Notes: generated by a model from the letters alone, not told the origin. Shown: positions 46,243-55,396, counted from the first letter of the stretch. The stretch is 64,000 bases of DNA from Chloracidobacterium sp. (GCA_016712045.1 JADJRV010000016.1:62001-126000); one strand, 5' to 3'. Made by a program: numbers and translations.

Positions 46243-47427
46243 ATGGCTACGAAATCTGTTTATCAAATGTCTGCCCGTCAGATAATCGTGCTGGCATTTT
46301 CGTCGGCACTCATCGCCGTTGGAGCGGTCGCTCTTTTGTACAATTTTGGACGAGTTTGGTCGACTGACACGTCGCCGATCGCATTTGCCGAAACGGCTCC
46401 GTTGGGTATCTCTGACCCGGCGCAGGTGAGCGACGAGCAAAACAACATCGAGGTCTATAAGACGATCTCGCCCGGAGTTGCGTTTATCAATACAACGTCA
46501 TACACACAAGATTTTTGGGGTGATGTATCCGAAGGAAAAGGCAACGGCTCGGGGTCGGTCATCGACACGAACGGCAACATCGTCACCAATTATCACGTGA
46601 TCGAAGGTGCACAAAAGCTGACCGTCAGCTTTGGCGGCGACAAAACGTACCCGGCAAAGGTCATCGGCGGCGACCCGGATACGGATCTCGCTGTAATTCG
46701 GCTAGAGAATCCACCGGCAGGACTGACCGTTGTGCCGCTGGGAGATTCGGACCGTTTGACCGTCGGGCAAAAAGTGCTGGCGATCGGTAATCCGTTTGGC
46801 CTTGACCGCACATTGACGACCGGTGTCATTTCCGGCTTACAGCGTCCGATCCGTGCCCGTAACGGGCGGCCGATCGACGCCGCTATACAGACTGATGCCT
46901 CGATCAATCCCGGCAACTCGGGCGGCCCTTTGCTTGATAAATACGGCAGGATGATCGGTATCAACTCACAGATCTTGTCGCCGGCCGGTGGTTCGGTCGG
47001 CGTTGGATTTGCCGTGCCGGTAAATATAGCAAAACGCATCATCCCGCAGCTCATACGTTACGGTGAGGTCAAACGACCTAAGATCGGGGCTGACCTTGTC
47101 AGCGTCGCCGGCCTGCTCGATCAGGGTATCAGGTTGCCGGTCGATTCAGGGCTTGTCGTGCGAAGCGTCCAGCCCGGAACGACCGCTGCAAACGCGGGAC
47201 TAAAGGGCGTGTCACAGGATATGTCCGGCAATGTCAGGCTCGGCGATGTCATCATGACCATCGACGGCGAAAAGATGAACGACATGGATGATCTCTATCG
47301 CTATCTCGATAAAAAACAGATCGGCGATACCATCCAGCTAGGGGTTTATAGAGCCGGTCAAACGACCACGATCCCCGTAAAACTGCTCGGCACACAGCCG
47401 ACTCGACCGACACGGAGAATACAGTAA
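46243..47427 (+). CDS. HtrA/DegP-like periplasmic serine protease
   Basis: A 394-aa membrane-anchored protease. An N-terminal hydrophobic segment (QIIVLAFSSALIAVGAVALLY) anchors it. The chymotrypsin-like domain has the triad His in VTNYHVIEG, Asp in DTDLAVIRL, and Ser in NPGNSGGPLLD; the oxyanion and substrate loops include LAIGNPFGLDRTLTTGVISG. One PDZ domain follows at about 280-385 (SGLVVRSVQPGTTAANAGL, GDVIMTIDGEKMND). It degrades misfolded envelope proteins. Length fits a single-PDZ DegS/HtrA form. Confidence 0.95.
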   Translation: MATKSVYQMSARQIIVLAFSSALIAVGAVALLYNFGRVWSTDTSPIAFAETAPLGISDPAQVSDEQNNIEVYKTISPGVAFINTTSYTQDFWGDVSEGKGNGSGSVIDTNGNIVTNYHVIEGAQKLTVSFGGDKTYPAKVIGGDPDTDLAVIRLENPPAGLTVVPLGDSDRLTVGQKVLAIGNPFGLDRTLTTGVISGLQRPIRARNGRPIDAAIQTDASINPGNSGGPLLDKYGRMIGINSQILSPAGGSVGVGFAVPVNIAKRIIPQLIRYGEVKRPKIGADLVSVAGLLDQGIRLPVDSGLVVRSVQPGTTAANAGLKGVSQDMSGNVRLGDVIMTIDGEKMNDMDDLYRYLDKKQIGDTIQLGVYRAGQTTTIPVKLLGTQPTRPTRRIQ

Positions 47428-47433
47428 TTTTGT

Positions 47434-47497
47434 TTGGAGTCCCGGCTTTAGCCGACCTCAGGCACGACAAAGATTCTGCCTAAAGGCGGGACTCCAA
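47434..47497. repeat. Long inverted repeat (REP-like)
   Basis: TTGGAGTCCCGGCTTTAG (47434-47451) pairs with 47480-47497, 17 of 18 positions. Each arm contains its own short hairpin (CGGCTTTAGCCG and GCCTAAAGGC). It lies in the 76-base gap between the HtrA and zinc-ribbon genes and ends 7 bases before ATG 47504. Confidence 0.85.
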
Positions 47498-47503
47498 GCT
47501 GAT

Positions 47504-47698
47504 ATGACCGAACTCAACGATTTTTATAACGACGGATCTAGCTGGATCTGCAAACGCTGCGAGAGCGAACTCGCCGCAGAGGCAGATCCGTGCAAAGATT
47601 CGAAACCCGCAAACGCTCTCGCAAAATGGATGGACAACACCCGCCGCGTCCTCATCTGCCCACGCTGCGGTCTGACCGAGCCGGTCGAAAAGAGCTAA
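47504..47698 (+). CDS. Small zinc-ribbon protein
   Basis: A 64-aa protein with two CxxC knuckles: WICKRCESEL near 14-20 and LICPRCGLTEP near 49-59. This forms a single zinc ribbon, a likely protein- or nucleic-acid-binding element. The start ATG 47504 is the only one. It precedes cysQ by 51 bases on the same strand. A hairpin touches the region before its start. Confidence 0.7.
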   Translation: MTELNDFYNDGSSWICKRCESELAAEADPCKDSKPANALAKWMDNTRRVLICPRCGLTEPVEKS

Positions 47699-47748
47699 AA
47701 CCCCACCTCATTTATCGACGTCCGGCCGCGCGTGATACATTTGTATCA

Positions 47749-48606
47749 ATGCTGCAAAAAGAGCTAGAGACCGCGACCGCACTCGCACGTGACGCCGGAA
47801 AGGCCATCCTCGAAATATACGCGACCGATTTTGCCTCTGAGCAAAAGCTCGGGGCCGACAATTTTTCCGAGCCGGTAACGGCAGCGGATAAACGGGCGAG
47901 CCGGATAATCGTCGATGGGCTTGAGGCCGCGTTTCCTGATGATGCAACGCTTTCGGAAGAGGAGCACGATGATGCGGCCGCACGGCTCGCGAACAAACGA
48001 GTCTGGATCATCGACCCGCTCGACGGCACCGCTGGTTTTGTAAAACGCGACGGGGATTTTGGTGTCCAGATCGGCTTGGCGGTTGACGGTGTTCCAATGC
48101 TTGGCGTTGTATATCTGCCGGTTCACGACATTCTCAGCTACGCCGTCAAAGGCAAAGGCTCATGGACGGTTGCACACGGCGGTGAGCCAACACGAATGAC
48201 AACTTCCGGTAAAGATCTTCTTTCCGATCTAACGATGGCGATGTCCCGCGATCATCCCAGTTCGCGAATGGGTAGGATCATGGAATATTTTGGGATCGCA
48301 AATAAGGTCAATCGCGGTTCTGTCGGGCTAAAGGTCGGGCTGATCGCCGATCAGGCCTGCGACATCTACATACACCCAAGCCCGCGAACCAAGCTCTGGG
48401 ACACGTGTGCCCCACAGATAATCCTTGAGGAAGCCGGCGGGCGGTTTACTGATCTGTTTGGATTTGAAATGCGTTACGACCGAGCCGACCTGCAAAACCG
48501 CAACGGCATCCTTGCAACCAATGGTGCCGCACACCCTCAGGCAGTCGAAAAACTCAAGCCTCTTCTCGTCGAATTTGGCCGCGTTCCTTACGGATCAGAA
48601 ACGTAG
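47749..48606 (+). CDS. cysQ: 3'(2'),5'-bisphosphate nucleotidase (inositol monophosphatase family)
   Basis: A 285-aa metal-dependent phosphatase removing the 3'-phosphate of PAP, a product of sulfate assimilation. ATG 47749 is chosen over a longer frame from 47590 that overlaps the zinc-ribbon gene. Motifs are FSEPVTAADKRAS, LSEEEHDD, WIIDPLDGTAGF (IMPase metal site) and LWDTCAPQIILEEAGG. CysQ and IMPase have the same fold; a related inositol or fructose phosphatase role is possible. Confidence 0.88.
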   Translation: MLQKELETATALARDAGKAILEIYATDFASEQKLGADNFSEPVTAADKRASRIIVDGLEAAFPDDATLSEEEHDDAAARLANKRVWIIDPLDGTAGFVKRDGDFGVQIGLAVDGVPMLGVVYLPVHDILSYAVKGKGSWTVAHGGEPTRMTTSGKDLLSDLTMAMSRDHPSSRMGRIMEYFGIANKVNRGSVGLKVGLIADQACDIYIHPSPRTKLWDTCAPQIILEEAGGRFTDLFGFEMRYDRADLQNRNGILATNGAAHPQAVEKLKPLLVEFGRVPYGSET

Positions 48607-48803
48607 AAATCCTGAGATCAGCGCCAAAACGACACATATTTTTTCCAAACCGCCCCGGATTCCGCGCGAAATTAGATATTTTCACAAAAAAACCTCGTCC
48701 GAGGCGCTTAATTCCGTTGTTTTCCGAGATCAGTTGTGTTAAACATATACTTCAAGTAGCCGTTTCACGCGCTAACGCTAACTAATACAAGGAAAGAAAT
48801 TAC
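48607..48803. other. Intergenic region, no gene seen
   Basis: About 197 bases, A/T-rich, with a small hairpin CCTCG-TC-CGAGG (48693-48704) whose T run is on the - strand, where no gene ends. A weak TTGTTT/TAAACA pair with a 17-base spacer could drive the STAS gene. Confidence 0.4.
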
Positions 48804-49124
48804 GTGACTACACAAAGTGCAGTTGTCAGTTCGTTAGAGCCAGTAGAGGGAACGGCTGTCATCCACGCCGGCGATTACATAAATAAACTCAGCGGCGAGC
48901 AGATCGAGCACGAATGCAAACGCAAACTCGACGAAGGCTGCACAGAACTCATCCTCAACTTTGCCGACACCGAGATCGTCAACAGCATCGGTATCTCGAT
49001 CCTGCTCGGCGTTATCGATACGGCGTCGAACAAAGGTGCAAAAGTCGTTTTTTCTGACATGAATGAAACCACGGTAGAATTATTTGAAATGCTTGGACTC
49101 ACAAAGCATGTCACATTAGCGTAA
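48804..49124 (+). CDS. STAS-domain anti-anti-sigma factor
   Basis: A 106-aa SpoIIAA/RsbV-type protein. GTG 48804 start; ORF opens with a short tail (TTQSAVVSSLEP) before the STAS fold. The phospho-acceptor region is FADTEIVNSIGISILLG with Ser in VNSIG at the place where RsbV is phosphorylated. Such proteins bind an RsbW-type kinase when unphosphorylated and free a sigma factor. It is 10 bases before the HD-GYP gene, so the pair probably forms an operon. Confidence 0.9.
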   Translation: MTTQSAVVSSLEPVEGTAVIHAGDYINKLSGEQIEHECKRKLDEGCTELILNFADTEIVNSIGISILLGVIDTASNKGAKVVFSDMNETTVELFEMLGLTKHVTLA

Positions 49125-49134
49125 CGAGACAAAT

Positions 49135-50412
49135 ATGGCTGAACACGATCACAAGTTGATCCACGCATTTGGGGCGCTGGCCGAGCTGGGCCAGGAGATC
49201 ACGAATAAAAATAATTTTCAGGAAACCATCCGCACGTCTTTGCACTTGATATCGGGTGCGCTCGGCATCATGCGCGGGGCGGTGGCGAGATTTTCGCGGT
49301 TTGGCCATGAGCTGAATATGCTGGCCATTCGCGGCCTCGGTGATGATTTCCCGCTGAGCCTGAGCCTGACGCTTGAGGACGAACGCCAGTTTTTGTCATG
49401 CGGCCTGACACCGATCGATATTCAGCAAGCCAAGGTTTTGCCGTTCTTTCAGGTGTACGACGCGAGCTTTGAGCGGCGTGGGCTTGAGCTGTTTGTGCCG
49501 CTGGTCGTGCGTGACGAGATCGTCGGTGCGATATTTCTCGGTGAAAAAGCTACCGGCGAAGCCTACACCAATTACGAAAAAGAGATCGTCTGTGCGATGG
49601 GCCAGCATATTGGCGTCGCCATTGCCCAGCGCAATCTGATGGCCGAGATCGAACGCCACGCTAATGAGAACCGGCAGCTGTTTGACGAGATGCGTTCGAC
49701 CTATCACGACACGGTCAAGGCGTTTGCCGCCGCGATCGACTGCAAGGACAAATATACCGAGGGACACTCGGTCCGAGTGGGTAAATTCTCAGAGATAATT
49801 GCGATGGAGCTGGGTTGGGGCAAGGACGAGGTCGAGGGTGCGGCGGTTGCCGGATATCTGCACGATGTCGGCAAGCTGACCGTCGAGCGAAAGATCATCA
49901 ACGCTCCGTACCGCATCAACGCCAAAGAATCGAAAGAGCTCAACGGCCATCCCGGCGTCGGATATGAGATCTTGCAGCCGATTCATCATCCGTACACGGA
50001 CGTGCCGCTTGCGGCAAAATATCACCACGAACGCCTCGACGGACGCGGTTATCCCGATGGCCTTTATGACCGCGAGATACCATATATTGCAAAGATCGTG
50101 ACGCTTGCCGATTCGTTTGACGCGATGACGACTGACCGTCCATACAAGGCTCGCCGCCCTGCCAAAGAGGTTGTCGAGGATCTGCAGCGTAACGCCGGAA
50201 AGCAATTTGCACCTGAGCTGGTGACGGCATTTCTCGGCGGAATGTTGAAAGAATTGCAGGGCCAGGATAAGACGAAACGATTTCGCCGACTGCTCGGCCG
50301 CGACTATATGGAAGCCGAGGGCATCGTCGATACGCTCAAATACACGCTCAACGAAATGGCCCCGACTACGCCGATGACATACGTCGCGGCGGCGGGGCAG
50401 GTCATTCTTTAG
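49135..50412 (+). CDS. GAF plus HD-GYP c-di-GMP phosphodiesterase
   Basis: A 425-aa cytosolic protein. A GAF domain (about residues 10-165: FQETIRTSLHLISGALGI, VPLVVRDEIVGAIFLGEK), a coiled connector, then HD-GYP (about 190-390): DKYTEGHSVRVGKFSE, LHDVGKLTVE, HPGVGYEIL, HHERLDGRGYPDGL (the GYP triad), and ADSFDAMTTDRPYKARR. All metal and catalytic residues are intact, so it should degrade c-di-GMP to pGpG/GMP. It converges on the LysR gene with an 11-base overlap of the two 3' ends. Confidence 0.93.
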   Translation: MAEHDHKLIHAFGALAELGQEITNKNNFQETIRTSLHLISGALGIMRGAVARFSRFGHELNMLAIRGLGDDFPLSLSLTLEDERQFLSCGLTPIDIQQAKVLPFFQVYDASFERRGLELFVPLVVRDEIVGAIFLGEKATGEAYTNYEKEIVCAMGQHIGVAIAQRNLMAEIERHANENRQLFDEMRSTYHDTVKAFAAAIDCKDKYTEGHSVRVGKFSEIIAMELGWGKDEVEGAAVAGYLHDVGKLTVERKIINAPYRINAKESKELNGHPGVGYEILQPIHHPYTDVPLAAKYHHERLDGRGYPDGLYDREIPYIAKIVTLADSFDAMTTDRPYKARRPAKEVVEDLQRNAGKQFAPELVTAFLGGMLKELQGQDKTKRFRRLLGRDYMEAEGIVDTLKYTLNEMAPTTPMTYVAAAGQVIL

Positions 50413-51298
50413 TACTTGGCTGTTCGAGCAATTGCAAGAATTTCTTTGCCGCAAGCGACAGCGTTTTGTCGCTGCGGTGGATGACGCCGACCGAACGAAC
50501 CCAATATTTTTCAGCTAGCTGGATGACCGCAAGGCTTCCGGCTTTTTTTGCTTCGATGACCGCCGGTTCCGGCACGATCGCCAGTCCAAAACCGACCTCG
50601 ACGGCGCGTTTGATGGTCTCGATGTTGTCAAATTCAGCGACCTTTTTGACCTCGACGCCGTTTGCCTTAAATATCTTGTCCATCGCCTTGCGCGTCGGCA
50701 CGTCTCGCTCAAAATGGACAAAATCCTGTCCGTTCAGGTCCGTCACCTTGACCTTGGTTTTGCTTGCCAGTATGTGATCTAGCGGGGCGATCAGTACCAA
50801 ACGGTTGTCGGACATCGGCGTAATAGTCAGGCCGCGCTTTGGTTCGGGAAAGGCGAGCACGCCGAGTTCGACGGTGCCGTTCATCACATCGCGAACGACA
50901 CGTGTCGTGCGTGAATATTCGAGATCGATCTTGGCGGCGGGAAACTTGGTCATAAATTCGCGCACCTTTTGCGGCAGCTCGTGCAGCCCGACGCTATAGA
51001 CGGTCGCGACTTTGACCGTGCCCCCGATCTTGCCGACGACACCACGCAGGCTCTCTTGCAACTGGTCGTACGCATCGAGCACCAGCTTTGATTCTCGATA
51101 AAACACCTCGCCAGCCGGCGTCAGCTTTATATCGCGGCGTCCGCGTATGCGTTCGAGCAGACGGCGTTTGAACTTTTCCTCAAGCGCTCGTATCTGCTGG
51201 CTGACGGCCGATTGCGTAATAAAGTTGCGCTCCGCCGCGAGAGAAAAACTTTCGAGGTCGACCAGATCGCAAAATACTTTTAGCGTTTCGATGTGCAT
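50402..51298 (-). CDS. LysR-family transcriptional regulator
   Basis: A 298-aa regulator. N-terminal winged helix (FSLAAERNFITQSAVSQQIRALEEKFKRRLLER) with linker helix, then the LysR substrate-binding domain (VKVATVYSVGLHELP, GVLAFPEPKRGL, NIETIKRAVEVGFGLAIVPE). LysR proteins are tetramers that usually respond to a small-molecule coinducer. It is divergent from sdhCAB, so it is a candidate regulator of that operon. It resembles CysB/CbbR-like members; its ligand is not known. Confidence 0.92.
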   Translation of the reverse strand: MHIETLKVFCDLVDLESFSLAAERNFITQSAVSQQIRALEEKFKRRLLERIRGRRDIKLTPAGEVFYRESKLVLDAYDQLQESLRGVVGKIGGTVKVATVYSVGLHELPQKVREFMTKFPAAKIDLEYSRTTRVVRDVMNGTVELGVLAFPEPKRGLTITPMSDNRLVLIAPLDHILASKTKVKVTDLNGQDFVHFERDVPTRKAMDKIFKANGVEVKKVAEFDNIETIKRAVEVGFGLAIVPEPAVIEAKKAGSLAVIQLAEKYWVRSVGVIHRSDKTLSLAAKKFLQLLEQPSTKE

Positions 51299-51350
51299 AT
51301 TTGAGTAATTAGCTTAGCTGTTTAGCCCCAGCTATATTTTTCATTTTATC

Positions 51351-51375
51351 TTATATGATAGAACGCCTATTATAA
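51351..51375. promoter_or_regulatory. Operator-like dyad upstream of sdhC
   Basis: TTATATGATAG (51351-51361) and CTATTATAA (51367-51375) form an imperfect inverted repeat around AACGC, in the 172-base region shared by the divergent LysR gene and sdhC. Size and place suit a LysR binding site. Confidence 0.35.
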
Positions 51376-51470
51376 AAAGCGATGGAGTGCGCTTTGCTGA
51401 ATCTGGCGTTTCAAATTAGAATTCAGAAATCACGTCGTAGTTATATTTTGATCTAGACACCGCACAGAAA

Positions 51471-52187
51471 ATGGCCGTTAAATTTTCCAAGACCTTTCTG
51501 CTGAGAAAGCTGCATCAGATCACGGGCATCGTCCCGCTGGGTGTATTTTTCTTTGTCCACATGTTCACCAACTCAAAAGCGATGAACGGCGACGCGAGTT
51601 TTAATAAAGCGGTCAAAGAAATTCACGACATCCCGTTTTTGCTGCTGATCGAGATCTTCGGCATATTTGTGCCGCTCATTTTTCACTCGGTCTATGGCAT
51701 CCTGATCTCGGCTGAGGCCAAGCCAAACGCCCTAAATTACGGCTATGGCCGCAACTGGTTTTACATGCTCCAGCGGGCGACCGGTATATTTTTGTTCTTT
51801 TTCATACTATTTCATGTGTTGAATTTACGGTTCGGGCTGATCCCATACCTCAATATGACGCCCGTCGCCGGCAATGCTGACAAAGCTTTTGCGATCGTCT
51901 CGGCTGAATTTCAGATCACTTGGGTGATGGCGCTGTATATCCTCGGCATACTGGCGACTGCGTGGCATTTGGCGTATGGATTCTTTTTATTCGCGGTGGA
52001 TTGGGGCATCGTGATCGGTGAAAGGGCTCAAAAGGTTACGCTCTCAGCGTGTCTCGGCCTTGCTGCAATGCTCTCGTTCGTCGGCATCAACGCGGCGTTT
52101 TCATTCGTCCGTCCGTGCGGACTTATGCCCAAATTCATTTGCGAAGAGACTAAAAAACCGGCACCCGCAGGAGCGGCAAAGTTTTAA
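51471..52187 (+). CDS. sdhC: Succinate dehydrogenase cytochrome b subunit (type B, fused five-helix)
   Basis: A 238-aa membrane subunit with five transmembrane helices, the fused SdhC form without SdhD, as in Bacillus-type (menaquinone) enzymes. His residues for two b hemes are visible in FFVHMFTN, PLIFHSVYGI, FFILFHVLNL and ATAWHLAYGFF. It anchors the SdhAB dimer and passes electrons to quinone. It is followed after 4 bases by sdhA. Confidence 0.92.
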   Translation: MAVKFSKTFLLRKLHQITGIVPLGVFFFVHMFTNSKAMNGDASFNKAVKEIHDIPFLLLIEIFGIFVPLIFHSVYGILISAEAKPNALNYGYGRNWFYMLQRATGIFLFFFILFHVLNLRFGLIPYLNMTPVAGNADKAFAIVSAEFQITWVMALYILGILATAWHLAYGFFLFAVDWGIVIGERAQKVTLSACLGLAAMLSFVGINAAFSFVRPCGLMPKFICEETKKPAPAGAAKF

Positions 52188-52191
52188 TTTT

Positions 52192-53982
52192 ATGGCATCA
52201 AGTGGCTTAAAAATTGCGATCGTTGGCGGCGGCCTAGCGGGCCTAGCGGCGGCGATGAAGATCGCTGAGGCGGGACACGAGGTCGATCTGATCTCAGTCG
52301 TGCCGGTCAAGCGTTCGCACTCGGTCTGTGCCCAGGGCGGCATTAACGGAGCCGTCAATACCAAGGGCGAGGGCGATTCTCCCGCTAAGCATCTCGACGA
52401 CACGGTCTATGGCGGCGATTTTCTCGCCAACCAGCCGCCGGTCAAACGCATGACCGATATGGCGCCCGAGATCATCTATCTGTTTGATCGCATGGGCGTG
52501 CCTTTTTCGCGAACAAAAGAGGGTTTGATGGATTTTCGCCGTTTTGGCGGAACCCTCCATCACCGGACGGCGTTTGCGGGTGCATCAACCGGACAACAGC
52601 TTTTATATGCTCTCGACGAGCAGGTCCGCAAATGGGAAGTCGGCGGCAAGGTCACAAAATACGAGGGGTGGGAAATGCTCTCACTCATCCTCGACGATCA
52701 TCAAGTCTGTCGCGGCCTGGTCGCAATGAACTTGCAAACGCTCGAATTAAAATCGTTTGCGGCGGACGCCGTCATTATGGCGACCGGCGGTCCCGGGATG
52801 GTGTTTGGCAAATCAACCAATTCGCAGACCTGCACCGGCAGCGCAGTTGGAGCTTGTTACGAACAAGGTGCGAAATACGCCAACGGGGAATTTATCCAGG
52901 TCCACCCTACGTCGATCCCAGGCGAAGATAAACTCCGATTAATGAGCGAGTCCGCTCGCGGCGAAGGCGGCCGCGTCTGGGTGCCGCGTGATCCGATGGA
53001 CGCCCGAAAGCCAAAAGAGATCCCCGACGCCGATCGACGCTATTTTCTCGAAGAAAAATATCCGGCATACGGCAATCTCGTTCCGCGCGACATCGCGACG
53101 CGAGAAATATTTCAGGTCTGCCTCGAAGGCAGCGGTGTCGGCGGCGAAAATCAGGTCTATCTCGATCTGACGCATATTCCGGCCGAAGTGCTGACCGAAA
53201 AGCTCGGAGCGATCCTTGAAATTTACGAGATGTTCGTCGGCGACGACCCTCGATATGTGCCGATGCGAATTTTCCCTGGCGTTCATTATTCGATGGGCGG
53301 GCTGTGGGTCGATTTTGAACAGAGGACCAATATTCCGGGATTGTTTGCGGCCGGCGAATGCGATTATTCGATCCACGGTGCGAACCGGCTTGGTGCAAAC
53401 TCGTTGTTGTCATGTGTTTACGGCGGTTTTGTCGCGGCTCCGTCGGCGATGGAATATGCCAAGAACGTTGAACGCGGTTCGTCGGAAACTAACGGCATCC
53501 ACGCTGCTGAGCTCAAACGCCAGCAGGAGATCAACGATTCGATCATAAAGAGCGAGGGCGGCGAAAATCAGTATAAACTTCACGAAGAACTCGGCAAGGT
53601 AATGACTGACAACGTCACCGTTGTCCGCTACAACGACCGTTTGCAGGCGACCGATGACAAGATCCGCGAGCTGCAGGACCGGTTCAAAAATATCTCGATC
53701 AATGATTCAAATCTCTGGGCGACACAGGCCGTGCCGCATGCACGTCAGTTTTCAAATATGCTCAACCTCGCGCGTGTCATCACGCTCGGGGCGTTGAACC
53801 GCAACGAATCTCGCGGAGCGCATTACAAACCCGATTTTCCCGAACGCGATGATGAGAACTTTATGAAATCGACCATCGCCGAATACTCGGCCGAGGCTCC
53901 GGTACTGAGCTACGAGCCGATCGACATATCCTTGGTCGAACCGAGAAAGAGAGACTATTCGTCGGGTAAGAAAAAGGCATAG
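52192..53982 (+). CDS. sdhA: Succinate dehydrogenase flavoprotein subunit
   Basis: A 596-aa subunit with covalently bound FAD that oxidises succinate to fumarate. ATG 52192 starts MASSGLKIAIVGGGLAGLAAAMKIAEAG; an upstream frame to 52018 is a shadow of sdhC. Motifs are KRSHSVCAQGGINGA (FAD-His region), DTVYGGDFLANQ, RTAFAGASTG, QVHPTSIPGEDKLRL, RIFPGVHYSMGGLWVD (catalytic region) and ANRLGANSLLSCVYGG. Complete. It is the second gene of sdhCAB. Confidence 0.97.
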   Translation: MASSGLKIAIVGGGLAGLAAAMKIAEAGHEVDLISVVPVKRSHSVCAQGGINGAVNTKGEGDSPAKHLDDTVYGGDFLANQPPVKRMTDMAPEIIYLFDRMGVPFSRTKEGLMDFRRFGGTLHHRTAFAGASTGQQLLYALDEQVRKWEVGGKVTKYEGWEMLSLILDDHQVCRGLVAMNLQTLELKSFAADAVIMATGGPGMVFGKSTNSQTCTGSAVGACYEQGAKYANGEFIQVHPTSIPGEDKLRLMSESARGEGGRVWVPRDPMDARKPKEIPDADRRYFLEEKYPAYGNLVPRDIATREIFQVCLEGSGVGGENQVYLDLTHIPAEVLTEKLGAILEIYEMFVGDDPRYVPMRIFPGVHYSMGGLWVDFEQRTNIPGLFAAGECDYSIHGANRLGANSLLSCVYGGFVAAPSAMEYAKNVERGSSETNGIHAAELKRQQEINDSIIKSEGGENQYKLHEELGKVMTDNVTVVRYNDRLQATDDKIRELQDRFKNISINDSNLWATQAVPHARQFSNMLNLARVITLGALNRNESRGAHYKPDFPERDDENFMKSTIAEYSAEAPVLSYEPIDISLVEPRKRDYSSGKKKA

Positions 53983-53987
53983 AAGAG

Positions 53988-54830
53988 ATGACCACGAACG
54001 CACACATCGAAAAAAAGAGGCTCGAAACGCCCCCCGCGACGATCAAATTTAAGATCCAGCGGCGTGAGAAAGAAGGTGCTCAGGCGCATTGGGAAACCTT
54101 TGAGCTGCAATATCGCCGCAACCTGAATGTCATCTCGGCGTTGATGGAGATCCGCAAAAATCCCGTGACGATCGAAGGCAAGCAAACAACGCCGCCGGTG
54201 TGGGATATGTCGTGTCTCGAACAGGTTTGCGGCATTTGTACGATGGTGATCGACGGCAAAGTGCGGCAATCTTGCTCGGCTCTTATCGACGATCTGCTAT
54301 TAGCATCTAATTCGGATACGGTGACGCTTGCCCCGATGTCAAAATTTCCAAACGTCCGCGACCTCAAGGTTGATCGTTCGAAAATGTTTGACCACCTGAA
54401 ACAGGTCGAGGCTTGGGTCGAGCTTGATGGATCTTACAACCTCGGCCCCGGGCCGCACATATCCAACGAAGTCGCGCAGGAACGCTATGCGTTCTCGCGT
54501 TGTATGACCTGTGGCTGCTGTCTTGAGGCGTGTCCGCAATACGGCGATGACAATTACATCGGCCCGCAGGCGATCGCTCAAGCTCGCTTGTTCAACATGC
54601 ACCCGACCGGCAAGATGACCGCCGAGGACCGCATCAACGGCTTGCTCGGCGACGACGGCATTACAAATTGCGGCAACGCGCAAAACTGTATTCAGGTCTG
54701 TCCCATGGGCATTCCGCTGACCAAAGCGATCTACGAAACGAATCGTGACATCACGGTCAACGCATTATTTGGTTGGCTCAAAAAAATAAGCCCAATTGGC
54801 GCGTCAAAAAATGCTTGCGTTGAGATGTAA
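53988..54830 (+). CDS. sdhB: Succinate dehydrogenase iron-sulfur subunit
   Basis: A 280-aa subunit that carries electrons from FAD to the heme/quinone via three clusters. Cys motifs are CLEQVCGICTMVIDGKVRQSC ([2Fe-2S]; here shown by its Cys spacing), CMTCGCCLEACP ([4Fe-4S]) and CGNAQNCIQVCPMGIPLTKA ([3Fe-4S]). The N-terminal extension (about 20 residues) precedes the ferredoxin fold. It starts 5 bases after sdhA. Together with the five-helix SdhC it forms a type-B complex. Confidence 0.96.
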   Translation: MTTNAHIEKKRLETPPATIKFKIQRREKEGAQAHWETFELQYRRNLNVISALMEIRKNPVTIEGKQTTPPVWDMSCLEQVCGICTMVIDGKVRQSCSALIDDLLLASNSDTVTLAPMSKFPNVRDLKVDRSKMFDHLKQVEAWVELDGSYNLGPGPHISNEVAQERYAFSRCMTCGCCLEACPQYGDDNYIGPQAIAQARLFNMHPTGKMTAEDRINGLLGDDGITNCGNAQNCIQVCPMGIPLTKAIYETNRDITVNALFGWLKKISPIGASKNACVEM

Positions 54831-54981
54831 GTGGAGTTAAGATTGACTCACGACTTAGTAGTAGGCAATTTGAAATTTGTCGGGTAGGGCAGATTTGGCC
54901 GGATGCCGATCAGCGGCGACCGGGCCAAAGGCCCATTTGAACTTCGTAAGGTTAACCTTTTTACGATCGGAGGTGATTTTT

Positions 54982-55182
54982 GTGAAGGATATGCTGTTTG
55001 CACTATTAGCTTTGGTTTCCGCGATACTTGCGGCGTTTTCGTTCTACAAATATGTGAGCGGAACCGGCGAGACAATGTATATAGCGGGAGCGATCATTTT
55101 TGTGATCCTGACAGTTGTTTTGGGGGGATTGTTCCTCTCGGGCAGGGTCAATAAAAATGAAGAGATCCATATCACCGAATAA
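54982..55182 (+). CDS. Small membrane protein downstream of sdh
   Basis: A 66-aa protein with two membrane helices (LFALLALVSAILAAFSFYKYV, MYIAGAIIFVILTVVLGGLFL). GTG 54982 is chosen because a near-perfect Shine-Dalgarno GGAGGTGA ends about 5 bases before it. A longer frame from 54877 lacks this. A small hairpin GGGCC-AAA-GGCCC (54922-54934) is in the leader. It may belong with sdh, but no partner function is known. Confidence 0.75.
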   Translation: MKDMLFALLALVSAILAAFSFYKYVSGTGETMYIAGAIIFVILTVVLGGLFLSGRVNKNEEIHITE

Positions 55183-55250
55183 ATTTGTTCGGTTTGACAT
55201 GGCAACGGGCGGCTGTAAATTGATGTAACAGCCGAATATATTTCTGTAAG

Positions 55251-55289
55251 AACGACCTGGGTGTGATGATCTGGGTCGTTTTTCTTTTT
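55251..55289 (+). terminator. Rho-independent terminator
   Basis: AACGACC (55251-55257) pairs with GGTCGTT (55274-55280), followed by TTTCTTTTT. It follows the small membrane protein gene by 69 bases. Confidence 0.7.
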
Positions 55290-55396
55290 GCCTTACGTCA
55301 TCTTAACTATGGACAGACGCCGATTTTGCGTTATACTTTATAATGTTGAAAAAAATGTAATGATTAGAAATTACGTTCTTTCTATACTTGATCAAG

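Noticed and set aside
48693..48704. Minus-strand terminator CCTCG-GA-CGAGG with T run
   Set aside because: No minus-strand gene ends there; too short to call.
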